Shown here: positions 1 through 7,327 of the stretch, one piece after another
Layout: every line of letters begins with the position of its first letter
Position numbering within the stretch: position 1 is the first letter of the stretch
Notes under the pieces: model-generated
Database searches by the model: none
What the model was told of the DNA's origin: nothing
The model's input: only the letters and a program-made list of their open reading frames with translations
Origin: JAYSFC01 sp041913505
GTDB taxonomy: Bacteria > Pseudomonadota > Gammaproteobacteria > Burkholderiales > Burkholderiaceae_C
NCBI GenBank assembly: GCA_041913505.1
Contig: JAYSFC010000023.1
Location: 1-36,324 of the forward strand
Direction of reading: 5' to 3'
DNA: 36,324 nt
Translations under genes and position numbers: made by a program

Positions 1-1
1 C

Positions 2-289
2 GCCGCGCTGCGCTACGCTGGCCTCAAGCACGAGGACATCGGCTGGTTCGAGCTCAACGAAGCCTTCGCGGCCCAGTCGCTCGCGGTGATCAATACCCTG
101 GGCCTGGACCCCGCCAAGGTCAATCCCATGGGCGGCGCCATCGCCCTGGGCCACCCGCTGGGCGCCACGGGCGCGATCCGCGCCGCCACGGTGGTGCACG
201 CGCTGCGCCGCCACAACCTGAAGTACGGCATGGTCACGATGTGCGTGGGCACGGGCCAGGGCGCAGCCGGCATCTTCGAGCGCGTCTGA
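2..289 (+). CDS. Acetyl-CoA acetyltransferase (thiolase), C-terminal part
   Basis: This is the last 95 residues of a thiolase; the start lies left of the window. Thiolases cleave 3-ketoacyl-CoA with CoA, or run the reverse condensation, in beta-oxidation or acetoacetyl-CoA metabolism. Visible family signatures are ELNEAFAAQ, the GHPLGATGA loop carrying a catalytic His, and the end motif CVGTGQGAAG with the second catalytic Cys. The reading frame opens at base 2 and ends at a TGA at 287. The genes that follow on the same strand also act on acyl-CoA compounds. Exact chain-length specificity cannot be told from this fragment. Confidence 0.95.
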   Translation, partial: AALRYAGLKHEDIGWFELNEAFAAQSLAVINTLGLDPAKVNPMGGAIALGHPLGATGAIRAATVVHALRRHNLKYGMVTMCVGTGQGAAGIFERV

Positions 290-377
290 CGCCCACTGCC
301 TGCGCCCTGCGGGGCGCGGGCCGTCTTCGTGCATCCATGCGAGCCGACGCAGAGCGGCGCCGAAACAGGAGACCGAC

Positions 378-1262
378 ATGGAAAAGCTCAGCCTGCAAGT
401 GGATGGCGCGGCGCCGCTGGCGCTGCGCGTGTACGCGCCCGAAGGCGCGCCGCGCGCGAGCGTGGTGATCGGCGGCGCCATGGGCGTGCGCCAGGCCTTC
501 TACGAGGGCTTTGCCGCGTGGCTCGCGGGCCAGGGCTACCGTGTGACGACCTTCGACTACCGGGGCCACGGCGATTCGCTGCAGGGCCCCCTGCGCGCGG
601 TGCAGGCCGACCTGTTGGACTGGGCGCGCGATTATGAGGCCGTGATTGCGCACGCCAAGGCCGCGTTGCCCGCCCAGCCCCTGTACCTGCTGGGCCACAG
701 CCTGGGTGCGCAGCTGCCGGGCCTGCTGCGCGAGCCGGGGCAGGTGGACGGTCTGCTCTCCATCGCGGCCGGCAGCGGCTACTGGCGCGACAACGCACCG
801 CGCCTCCAGCGCACGGTGCTGTACTTCTGGCATGTGCTCGTGCCGCTGGCCACGCGGGTGTGCGGCTACTTCCCGGGCCGGCGCCTGCGCAAGGTGGGCG
901 ACCTGCCGGCTGGCGTGATCCTGCAGTGGCGCCGCTGGTGCCTGAACCCGCGCTACAGCGTGGGCGCCGAGGGCGAGGCCGCCGCGCGCAGCTACGCGGC
1001 CGTGCGCTTCCCCGTGCTGGCGCTGTCGATGAGCGACGACGAACTCATGACCTGGCGCGGCACCCACCATCTCATGGACCTGTATGCGAATGCGCCGCGC
1101 CGCGTGGAGCGCGTGGCGCCCGCCGACGTGCAGGCGCGGCGCATCGGGCACTTCGGCTTCTTCCGCGCGCAGTTCGAGCACAGCCTGTGGCAGCGCGCCA
1201 GCGCCGTGTTGGCCGGCTGGTCTGGCGCCGCAGAGCGCGCAGTCTCGGGTACGACGGCATAG
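378..1262 (+). CDS. Alpha/beta hydrolase family protein
   Basis: A 294-residue alpha/beta hydrolase of the COG4757 type (predicted esterase or lipase-like). The nucleophile elbow GHSLG puts the likely catalytic Ser at residue 108; the strand before it contains FDYRGHGDS, a usual loop of this fold, and an SDDE segment and an IGHFGFF segment near the end are candidates for the acid and the His. No signal peptide is seen, so it is probably cytosolic. It starts 88 bases after the thiolase, with GGAGA at 368-372 as ribosome site, and is followed at 29 bases by a thioesterase. The substrate is unknown; an ester or thioester linked to the acyl-CoA genes around it is plausible. Confidence 0.85.
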   Translation: MEKLSLQVDGAAPLALRVYAPEGAPRASVVIGGAMGVRQAFYEGFAAWLAGQGYRVTTFDYRGHGDSLQGPLRAVQADLLDWARDYEAVIAHAKAALPAQPLYLLGHSLGAQLPGLLREPGQVDGLLSIAAGSGYWRDNAPRLQRTVLYFWHVLVPLATRVCGYFPGRRLRKVGDLPAGVILQWRRWCLNPRYSVGAEGEAAARSYAAVRFPVLALSMSDDELMTWRGTHHLMDLYANAPRRVERVAPADVQARRIGHFGFFRAQFEHSLWQRASAVLAGWSGAAERAVSGTTA

Positions 1263-1291
1263 CCGGCCGTTTCGCGGCACACTTGGGCGCC

Positions 1292-2122
1292 ATGACCACC
1301 TCCCATCACCACCCCTTCGACGCGGCGCTGGCGCTCACCTCCACCGGCGCCGGGCAATACACCGGCCACACGAGCCCGGCCTACTGGAACATGGTGGGCC
1401 CCTTTGGCGGCATCACGGCAGCCACGCTGCTGCAGGCTGTCCTGCAGCACCCCGACCGGCTCGGCGAGCCGCTCTCGCTCACCGTGAACTACGCCGGCGC
1501 ACTGGCCGAGGGACCGTTCACGCTGCAGGCCACGCCCGTGCGCACCAACCGCTCCACGCAGCACTGGACGCTGTCCATCCTGCAGGCCGATGCCGAGGGC
1601 GCACCCGTGGTCACCACCACCGCTACGGCCGTGACGGCCGCGCGCCGTGAGACCTGGAGCCTGGGCGATGCGCCCATGCCCGCCGTGCCCGCGCCCGCGC
1701 AGTGCAAGCGCATCGCGCCCGGTTTCCGCTCCGAGTGGCTGCAGCGCTACGAGATGCGGCCCGTGTCGGGCGCCTTGCCCGAGCAGTGGGACGGCAGCGG
1801 CGACACCAGCCTGTCGCAGCTCTGGATGCGCGATGCGCCCGAGCGGCCGCTCGATTTCTGCGCGCTGGCGGCCATGGCCGACATCTTCTTTCCGCGCGTG
1901 TGGCTGCGCCGCGCGCGCCAGGTGCCGGCGGGCACCGTATCGATCACCGTGTACTTCCACGCGGGCAGCGACCTGCTGGCCGCAACGGGCACGGGCTACC
2001 TGCTGGGCCAGGCCCGCGCGCAGGAGTTCCGCAACGGCTTTTTCGACCAGACCGCGCAGCTGTGGAACGAGGCCGGCACCATGCTGGCCACGAGCCATCA
2101 GATCGTTTACTTCAAGGAATGA
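1292..2122 (+). CDS. Acyl-CoA thioesterase, double-hotdog family (TesB-like)
   Basis: A 276-residue protein of the thioesterase-like superfamily with two hotdog halves, expected to hydrolyse acyl-CoA to free acid and CoA. The first half carries the segment WNMVGPFGGITAAT, which is where this family's N-terminal hotdog helix begins; the second half carries LDFCALAAMADIFFPR. The open frame runs far upstream inside the preceding gene, but the ATG at 1292 is where family-like sequence begins, so I chose it. Its TGA overlaps an in-frame ATG of the next gene (2119), suggesting co-translation with the crotonase. It is a different family from the two other thioesterases nearby. Confidence 0.85.
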   Translation: MTTSHHHPFDAALALTSTGAGQYTGHTSPAYWNMVGPFGGITAATLLQAVLQHPDRLGEPLSLTVNYAGALAEGPFTLQATPVRTNRSTQHWTLSILQADAEGAPVVTTTATAVTAARRETWSLGDAPMPAVPAPAQCKRIAPGFRSEWLQRYEMRPVSGALPEQWDGSGDTSLSQLWMRDAPERPLDFCALAAMADIFFPRVWLRRARQVPAGTVSITVYFHAGSDLLAATGTGYLLGQARAQEFRNGFFDQTAQLWNEAGTMLATSHQIVYFKE

Positions 2123-2130
2123 ACCGCACC

Positions 2131-2925
2131 ATGAATGCATCCCAGGACATCCTGGTCCACACCGAGGCCGGTGTGACCACCATCACCTTCAACCGCGCCG
2201 ACAAGAAGAACTCCATCACCGAGGCCATGTATGCCGCCATGGCCGACGCGCTGGCCCAGGCACAGAGCGATGCCGCGGTGCGCTGCGTGGTGTTCCAGGG
2301 CGACATGGCCATCTTCAGCGCGGGCAACGACATCGGCGATTTCTTGCAGCAATCGGCCGGCGGCGCGGCGCCCCAGAAGGATGCCGGCCAGCGCCCCGTG
2401 TGGCGCTTCCTGCACGGCCTGGCGGCCTTTCCCAAGCCCGTGATCGCTGCCGTCTGCGGCCCGGCCGTGGGCATCGGCACCACGCTGCTGCTGCACTGTG
2501 ACCTGGTGTACGCGGGCGACAACGCGGCCTTCTCGCTGCCCTTCGTGAACCTGGGGCTGTGCCCCGAGGCGGCATCGAGCCTGCTGCTGCCGCAGATGCT
2601 GGGCTACCACCGTGCGGCCGAGGCACTGCTGCTGGGTGAGCCGTTCATGGCCGAGGCCGCGCTCGAAGTGGGCCTGGTCAACCGCGTGGTGCCACCCGCC
2701 GAATGCAACGCGCTGGCGCAGGCCCAGGCCCGCAAGCTCGCGGCCAAGCCGCTGTCGGCGCTCATCGAGACCAAGCGCCTCATGAAGGCCGGCCAAGCCG
2801 CGCAGGTGGCCGCGCGCATGGACGAGGAGGGCACCAGCTTCGGCCGCCTGATGGGCGGGCCCGCGGCCAAGGAGGCCTTCACGGCCTTCATGGAGAAGCG
2901 CCGCCCGGACTTCAGCCAGTGCTGA
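2131..2925 (+). CDS. Enoyl-CoA hydratase/isomerase (crotonase family)
   Basis: A 264-residue crotonase-fold protein. The N-terminal strand TTITFNRADKKNSI, the oxyanion-hole segment FSAGNDIGDF (about residues 62-71) and the second one PAVGIGTTLLLHCDL (111-125) are typical. At the site of the second catalytic Glu it reads LCPEAASS (about 143-150), which resembles the PE-x-SS pattern of delta3,delta2-enoyl-CoA isomerases (ECI2/PECI) more than classical hydratases. It may therefore shift double bonds during breakdown of unsaturated chains. ATG 2131 is preceded by AAGGA at 2114-2118; an in-frame ATG at 2119 overlaps the previous stop and is the alternative start. The next gene begins one base after its stop. 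Confidence 0.88.
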   Translation: MNASQDILVHTEAGVTTITFNRADKKNSITEAMYAAMADALAQAQSDAAVRCVVFQGDMAIFSAGNDIGDFLQQSAGGAAPQKDAGQRPVWRFLHGLAAFPKPVIAAVCGPAVGIGTTLLLHCDLVYAGDNAAFSLPFVNLGLCPEAASSLLLPQMLGYHRAAEALLLGEPFMAEAALEVGLVNRVVPPAECNALAQAQARKLAAKPLSALIETKRLMKAGQAAQVAARMDEEGTSFGRLMGGPAAKEAFTAFMEKRRPDFSQC

Positions 2926-2926
2926 C

Positions 2927-3409
2927 ATGACCAGGACCACGACAGCGCCCGCCGAGTTCGAGCCCGAATTCATCGCCGGCATCAAGACCGTCTTCGAGGA
3001 AAAAATCGTGTTCAACCAGGTGCTGGGCCTGCAGGTGGTGAGCCTGCTGCCCGAGCGCGTGGTGGCCCGCATCGACATGCGGCCCGAACTCGTGGGCCAC
3101 TATGCGTACAACCGCCTGCACGGCGGCGTGATCAGCGCGGGGCTCGATGCCATGGGCGGCCTGGCCGTGATGGCGGCCATTGGTGCCAAGCACATGGACG
3201 AGACACCGCAGCAGCGCCTGGCGCGCTTCGCCAAGCTGGGCACCATCGACCTGCGTATCGACTACCTGCGCCCCGGCATCGGCAGCCACTTCGAGTTGCG
3301 TGCCGAGGTGTTGCGCCTGGGCTCGCGCGTGGCCACGACGCGCATGGAATTTTTCGGGCCCGACGGCCAGCTCATGTCGGCGGGCGCGGCGGCATACATC
3401 GTCTCCTGA
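2927..3409 (+). CDS. PaaI-type hotdog thioesterase
   Basis: A 160-residue single-hotdog thioesterase. The HGG motif at residues 65-67 followed by an acidic residue (Asp74 in SAGLDAMGG) is the usual active-site helix of the PaaI/4HBT-like group; the strand DLRIDYLRPG is the next conserved element. It probably hydrolyses short or aromatic acyl-CoA and acts in the cytosol. It starts one base after the crotonase stop, so it belongs to the same operon and is likely translationally coupled. The N-terminal 25 residues are a predicted helix that is longer than in minimal PaaI proteins. Substrate unknown. Confidence 0.85.
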   Translation: MTRTTTAPAEFEPEFIAGIKTVFEEKIVFNQVLGLQVVSLLPERVVARIDMRPELVGHYAYNRLHGGVISAGLDAMGGLAVMAAIGAKHMDETPQQRLARFAKLGTIDLRIDYLRPGIGSHFELRAEVLRLGSRVATTRMEFFGPDGQLMSAGAAAYIVS

Positions 3410-3557
3410 GCACCCTGGGGGCCTTGCGGTGCCTGTGTGCCGCTGCAAAGCCTGCAAGCGCATGCAACGGGAGAAGGGTTTGGTTACCGATCTTGCGTGA
3501 TGCGGGGAATTGTCACGCGCATGGCCTTCTAGGATGCCCCTTTCTCAAGGAGATCCG

Positions 3558-4088
3558 ATGGCCGTGCAAAACCCCTTCTTTGGCAAACGCGAACCCGAGT
3601 CGTTCCAACCTCGCCAGCCCCCTTCTACCCTCCAGGGCTCCACGAGCGCCCTGGGCGGCAGCGCCGCATCCACGCCTGCGCAGGCTGCCAGCACGGCCGC
3701 AGCCAACAAGGCGGATAACGGCGGCAGCAAGCTCACCGTGGGCCCCAACATCAAGCTCAAGGGTGTCGAAATCACCGATTGCGACACGCTCGTGGTCGAA
3801 GGCACCGTCGAGGCCACCATGGACTCGCGCGTGATCCAGATCACCAAGGAAGGCGCTTTCCACGGTACGGCCGAGATCGATGTGGCCGAGATCCACGGCC
3901 TGTTCGACGGCACGCTCACCGTGCGCGAGAAGCTCATGATCTACAGCACGGGCAAGGTGAGCGGCAAGATCCGTTACGGCAAGGTAGTGATTGAAGAGGG
4001 CGGCCAGCTCACCGGTGAAATCTCCGCAGGCAGCGCCAGCGGCGCGGCCCGCACGCCCGCACGTGGCGAGTCTGCACTGGCCGTTTGA
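3558..4088 (+). CDS. Bactofilin family cytoskeletal protein
   Basis: A 176-residue bactofilin (DUF583). The N-terminal ~60 residues are rich in Ser, Pro, Ala and Gln and look disordered; the core from about residue 60 to 155 is a right-handed beta-helix with short repeats such as LVVEGTVEATMDS and MIYSTGKVSGKIRYGKVVIEEGGQLTGEI. Bactofilins polymerise without nucleotide and help localise cell-wall or envelope proteins. The start at 3558 is set by AAGGAG at 3547-3552; an ATG at 3510 in frame lacks such a site. It stands alone between the acyl-CoA operon and a convergent thioesterase gene. The usual M23 peptidase partner gene is not present next to it. Confidence 0.93.
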   Translation: MAVQNPFFGKREPESFQPRQPPSTLQGSTSALGGSAASTPAQAASTAAANKADNGGSKLTVGPNIKLKGVEITDCDTLVVEGTVEATMDSRVIQITKEGAFHGTAEIDVAEIHGLFDGTLTVREKLMIYSTGKVSGKIRYGKVVIEEGGQLTGEISAGSASGAARTPARGESALAV

Positions 4089-4096
4089 GGGGGGCC

Positions 4097-4528
4097 TTAC
4101 GCGGCCCCGGTTTCCGGCGTCTGCTGCGGTATGGGGCGCGGCTGGCCGTTGCCGTCGATGGCCACGTAGGTCAGCAGCGCCTCGGTGACCTTCACATAGC
4201 GGCCCTGGGTGGCGATGCGTTCGGCATAGACCTCGACATCCACCGTGACGGAGGTGCGGCCCACGCGCACCACGCTTGAATAGAACGAGAGGATGTCGCC
4301 CACCCGCACGGGCTGCTTGAACACGAACTCCTTCACGGCCACCGTCGCCATGCGGCCCTGCACGATCCGCGCGGGCAGCACGGCGCCCGCCAAGTCCACC
4401 TGGGCCATGACCCAGCCGCCGAAGATGTCGCCATTGCCGTTGGTGTCCGCGGGCATGGGAATCACCTTGAGCACCAGTTCCTTGTCGGTGGGCAATGCCG
4501 CGGTGGGGCGGCTCGAAATATCGGACAT
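4097..4528 (-). CDS. Acyl-CoA thioesterase, YciA type
   Basis: A 143-residue hotdog acyl-CoA thioesterase close to YciA. The motif NGNGDIFGGWVMAQVDLAG (about residues 30-48) contains the helix start and the catalytic Asp (Asp45), and VAVKEFVFKQPVRVGD with SSVVRVGRTSV follows the family. YciA-type enzymes hydrolyse a wide range of acyl-CoAs in the cytosol and are hexameric. I place the start at 4528 (MSDISS); the open frame continues 23 codons further into the start of the divergent ABC gene, which is unlikely. It ends eight bases from the bactofilin stop, tail to tail. Confidence 0.9.
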   Translation of the reverse strand: MSDISSRPTAALPTDKELVLKVIPMPADTNGNGDIFGGWVMAQVDLAGAVLPARIVQGRMATVAVKEFVFKQPVRVGDILSFYSSVVRVGRTSVTVDVEVYAERIATQGRYVKVTEALLTYVAIDGNGQPRPIPQQTPETGAA

Positions 4529-4569
4529 GGGCACAATCTCGGTCAAAACAACAACCGGAATTGTCTCCC

Positions 4570-6381
4570 ATGCGCCGCAGCGGCGAATCCATCTCACTTC
4601 CCCCAGGCACTTCCGTGCGTGCCGGCTCCGACTGGACGGCCCTGCGCCGCCTGCTGCCCTACCTCTGGGCGTACAAGTGGCGCGTGCTTGCCGCGCTGGC
4701 CTTCATGGTGGGCGCCAAGGTGGCCAACGTGGGTGTGCCGGTGCTGCTCAAGAACCTGGTCGATGCCCTTTCGCTGAAGCCCGGCGACCCCGCTGCCATC
4801 CTCGTGGTGCCCGTGGGGCTGCTGCTGGCCTATGGTGGCCTGCGGCTGTCCACCTCGCTCTTCACCGAGTTGCGTGAGCTGGTTTTCGCCAAGGCCACGC
4901 AGGGGGCGGCGCGCAGTATTGCGCTCACCACCTTCGAGCATTTGCACGCGCTCTCGCTGCGCTTTCACCTGGAGCGCCAGACGGGCGGCATGACGCGCGA
5001 CATCGAGCGCGGCGTGCGAGGCATCGAGTCGCTCATCTCGTACTCGCTCTACAGCATCCTGCCCACGCTGATCGAGGTGGCGCTGGTGCTCAGCATCCTG
5101 GCCGTGAAGTTCGACGTATGGTTCGCGGGCATCACCATCGCCGCGCTCACGGTGTACATCGTCTTCACCGTTTCGGTGACCGAGTGGCGCACCCAGTTCC
5201 GCCGCCAGGCCAACGAGTTCGATTCGGCCGCGCACACCAAGGCCGTGGATTCGCTGCTCAACTACGAAACCGTCAAGTACTTCAACAACGAAGCCTTCGA
5301 GGCGCGCCGCTACGACGAGAGCCTGGAGCGCCTGCGCCGTGCGCGCCTCAAGAGCCAGACCACGCTGAGCCTGCTCAACACGGGGCAGCAGCTCATCATC
5401 GCCCTGGCCCTGGTGGTCATGCTGTGGCGCGCCACGCAGGGGGTGGTGGACGGGCGCCTGACGCTGGGCGACCTCGTGATGGTCAACGCTTTCATGATCC
5501 AGCTCTACATACCGCTCAACTTCCTGGGCGTTATCTACCGCGAGATCAAGCAAAGCCTCACCGACCTGGACCGCATGTTCACCCTCATGGACCGCGAGCG
5601 TGAGGTGGCCGACACCCCCGGAGCACCCGCGCTGCGCCTGCAAGGCGAGCCGGCGGTGCGCTTCGAGGGAGTGCACTTTTCCTACGAGCCGGGGCGGGCC
5701 ATCCTGCACGGCGTGGATTTCGAGATCCCCGCGGGCAAGACCGTGGCGGTGGTGGGGCCCTCGGGCTCGGGCAAATCCACGCTCGCGCGGCTGCTGTTCC
5801 GCTTCTATGACGTGCAGGAGGGGCGCATCACCATCGCGGGGCAGGACATCCGTGCCGTCACGCAGGCCAGCGTGCGCCGCGCCATCGGCATCGTGCCGCA
5901 GGATACGGTGCTCTTCAACGACACGGTGGAGTACAACATCGCCTACGGCCGCCCCGGTGCATCGCACGGCGAGGTGGAGGCAGCGGCACGCGCCGCGCGT
6001 ATCCACGACTTCATTGCCGCCACGCCCAAGGGCTATGCCACGCAGGTGGGCGAGCGCGGCCTCAAGCTCTCGGGCGGCGAAAAGCAGCGGGTAGCCATCG
6101 CGCGCACGCTGCTCAAGAACCCGCCCATCCTCATCTTCGACGAGGCCACCAGCGCCCTCGATTCGGCCAACGAGCGCGCCATCCAGGCCGAGCTGCAAAG
6201 TGCCGCGCAGAACAAGACGGCCCTGGTGATCGCGCACCGCCTCTCCACCGTGGTGGACGCGCACGAGATCCTCGTGATGGACGCGGGAAGCATCGTGGAG
6301 CGCGGCACGCATGCGCAGCTGCTCGCCCAGGGCGGGCGCTATGCGCGCATGTGGGCGTTGCAGCAGTCGGACAATTTCTGA
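4570..6381 (+). CDS. Atm1-type ABC exporter (fused permease/ATPase)
   Basis: A 603-residue half-transporter of the Atm1/ABCB7 type. An N-terminal transmembrane domain (about residues 25-330) contains NYETVKYFNNE, a segment characteristic of the Atm1 group. The ATPase domain has Walker A GPSGSGKST at 396-404, the signature LSGGEKQR at 500-507, Walker B ILIFDEATS and the H-loop His in IAHRLS. Bacterial relatives export glutathione-linked compounds or metal-glutathione complexes and can protect against heavy metals. It acts as a homodimer in the inner membrane. The start at 4570 matches where family similarity begins; it is divergent from the YciA-type gene with 41 bases between the starts. Confidence 0.93.
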   Translation: MRRSGESISLPPGTSVRAGSDWTALRRLLPYLWAYKWRVLAALAFMVGAKVANVGVPVLLKNLVDALSLKPGDPAAILVVPVGLLLAYGGLRLSTSLFTELRELVFAKATQGAARSIALTTFEHLHALSLRFHLERQTGGMTRDIERGVRGIESLISYSLYSILPTLIEVALVLSILAVKFDVWFAGITIAALTVYIVFTVSVTEWRTQFRRQANEFDSAAHTKAVDSLLNYETVKYFNNEAFEARRYDESLERLRRARLKSQTTLSLLNTGQQLIIALALVVMLWRATQGVVDGRLTLGDLVMVNAFMIQLYIPLNFLGVIYREIKQSLTDLDRMFTLMDREREVADTPGAPALRLQGEPAVRFEGVHFSYEPGRAILHGVDFEIPAGKTVAVVGPSGSGKSTLARLLFRFYDVQEGRITIAGQDIRAVTQASVRRAIGIVPQDTVLFNDTVEYNIAYGRPGASHGEVEAAARAARIHDFIAATPKGYATQVGERGLKLSGGEKQRVAIARTLLKNPPILIFDEATSALDSANERAIQAELQSAAQNKTALVIAHRLSTVVDAHEILVMDAGSIVERGTHAQLLAQGGRYARMWALQQSDNF

Positions 6382-6387
6382 GATAAA

Positions 6388-6428
6388 AATAGCTGCCAGT
6401 GCTTAAATCACAAGCACTGGCAGCTATT
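6388..6428. repeat. Perfect 17-bp inverted repeat, terminator-like
   Basis: Arms at 6388-6404 (AATAGCTGCCAGTGCTT) and 6412-6428 are perfectly complementary around a 7-base loop. It begins 7 bases after the ABC exporter stop and lies between convergent genes, so it can act as a bidirectional transcription terminator. Elements of this kind (AATAGCTGCCAG...) recur in intergenic regions of Comamonadaceae genomes as I recall them; this is from memory, not from a search. A related piece, GAGCTATTGCTGGCGCTTA, follows the IS element at 7312-7330. Confidence 0.85.
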
Positions 6429-6441
6429 GATTTAAGAGCGG

Positions 6442-6906
6442 CTAACAAAACGGTGCGAGATGGCGAACGCAGATGACGCAGCAAGCCAAAGAAAGCAGCG
6501 CGACATGAATGTCGATGCGGCGCTCAAAGCGAGTACGCAGCTTGCCGAAAGCAGCCAACCAGGCGTGCGTGCGCTCGACCACCCAGCGATGACGCCCGAG
6601 CCGATCATTGCGCTCGATGCCGCGCCGGGCAATACGCGCCGTGATGCCCAGCTTGCGCAGGTGGGCGCGGCAACGCGCAAAGTCATAGCCCTTGTCGGCA
6701 TGCAGCTTGTGCGGCCAGCGTCTGGGCCGACCAGGACAGCCTCGCACCGTCGGCAAGGCATCGACCAGTTGCTCGAACACCACCGAGTCGTGCCGGTTGG
6801 CGCCCGTGACGCAGAAGATCAGCGGGATGCCCTGGCGGTCCGTGATGATGTGGCGCTTGCTGCCGAGCTTGCCCCTGTCCGTCGGGTTGGGTCCGGTGTA
6901 TTGGCC
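6442..6906 (-). CDS. IS5-family transposase, second frame (OrfB)
   Basis: The C-terminal part of the IS transposase, read in the -1 frame relative to OrfA. It continues the family sequence as GQYTGPNPTDRGKLGSK, then HADKGYDFAR with the second catalytic Asp and RWVVERTHAWL with the catalytic Glu. The join lies at a run of six G on the coding strand (6910 down to 6905), preceded by five C. No good start is seen near the join, so production by ribosomal frameshifting is likely; an internal ATG at 6783 would give only 113 residues without the GQYTG region. Stop TAG sits at 6442-6444. Confidence 0.88.
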   Translation of the reverse strand, partial: GQYTGPNPTDRGKLGSKRHIITDRQGIPLIFCVTGANRHDSVVFEQLVDALPTVRGCPGRPRRWPHKLHADKGYDFARCRAHLRKLGITARIARRGIERNDRLGRHRWVVERTHAWLAAFGKLRTRFERRIDIHVALLSLACCVICVRHLAPFC

Positions 6907-7253
6907 CCCCGGGGGCTGGCCACGCTGGCCGCATCCAGGCTGGCTCGGCTGAAGTCCAGCTTGCCGGCGCCGCGCAACTCATCGAGCAACAGCAGATGCA
7001 GGCGATGCCACACGCCTGCGGCTTGCCAGTCACGCAGACGCCGCCAGCAGGTCATACCGCTGCCGAAGCCCAATTCCTGGGGCAGTTCTTCCCAAGGGAT
7101 GCCGGTGCGCAGCACGAACAGGATGCCGTTCAAGGCCATCTCGTCGCTCACCCGCGGGCGGCCGCCCTTGGCCGAGGCTGCGACTACCGGCAACAGCGGT
7201 GCAATCTTCTTGAACAGCGCGGCGCCGATCTCTTTGTTCTTGTTTCGACCCAT
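6819..7253 (-). CDS. IS5-family transposase, first frame (OrfA)
   Basis: A 144-residue frame that holds the N-terminal DUF4096-like part of an IS5/IS427-group transposase: GGRPRVSDEMALNGILFVLRTG, the segment IPWEELPQELG, and LDAAS with the first catalytic Asp (about residue 107). Sense similarity ends at SPRG (about residue 115); the rest of the frame to its stop is out-of-frame sequence. The full enzyme needs a -1 shift near 6905-6910 to join the second frame. Alone it lacks two of the three DDE residues. Confidence 0.9.
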   Translation of the reverse strand: MGRNKNKEIGAALFKKIAPLLPVVAASAKGGRPRVSDEMALNGILFVLRTGIPWEELPQELGFGSGMTCWRRLRDWQAAGVWHRLHLLLLDELRGAGKLDFSRASLDAASVASPRGANTPDPTRRTGASSAASATSSRTARASR

Positions 7254-7327
7254 GCAGCGTCAAACGCCGATTAGGTGTTTGACGATGACATGGTTTTGTT
7301 AGCCGCTCTAAGAGCTATTGCTGGCGC

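Larger units (their letters stand above)
6436..7308 (-). mobile_element. IS5-family insertion sequence (873 bp)
   Basis: A complete insertion sequence. Terminal inverted repeats are GAGCGGCTAACAAAAC at 6436-6451 and its exact complement at 7293-7308 (16 of 16). The element is flanked by TAA on both sides (6433-6435 and 7309-7311), a 3-bp target duplication of the TNA kind known for IS1031/IS427-group IS5 elements. It carries one transposase in two overlapping frames on the minus strand. The stop codon of the second frame lies inside the left inverted repeat. The insertion is intergenic, within a repeat-rich spacer between the ABC exporter and the TRAP binding-protein gene, and breaks no gene. 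Intact ends and matching duplications suggest a fairly recent insertion. Confidence 0.95.

Noticed and set aside
234..1280. A 348-codon minus-strand frame opposite the alpha/beta hydrolase
   Set aside because: No recognisable domain; the plus-strand gene carries GHSLG and fits the neighbouring operon.
4594..6312. A 572-codon open frame on the minus strand opposite the ABC exporter
   Set aside because: The opposing frame has all ABC motifs; this one has none and no ribosome site.
6442..7253. Transposase considered as a pseudogene because of its frameshift
   Set aside because: Ends, target duplication and both halves are intact and the shift is at a slippery G run, so programmed frameshifting is more likely; other copies would decide.
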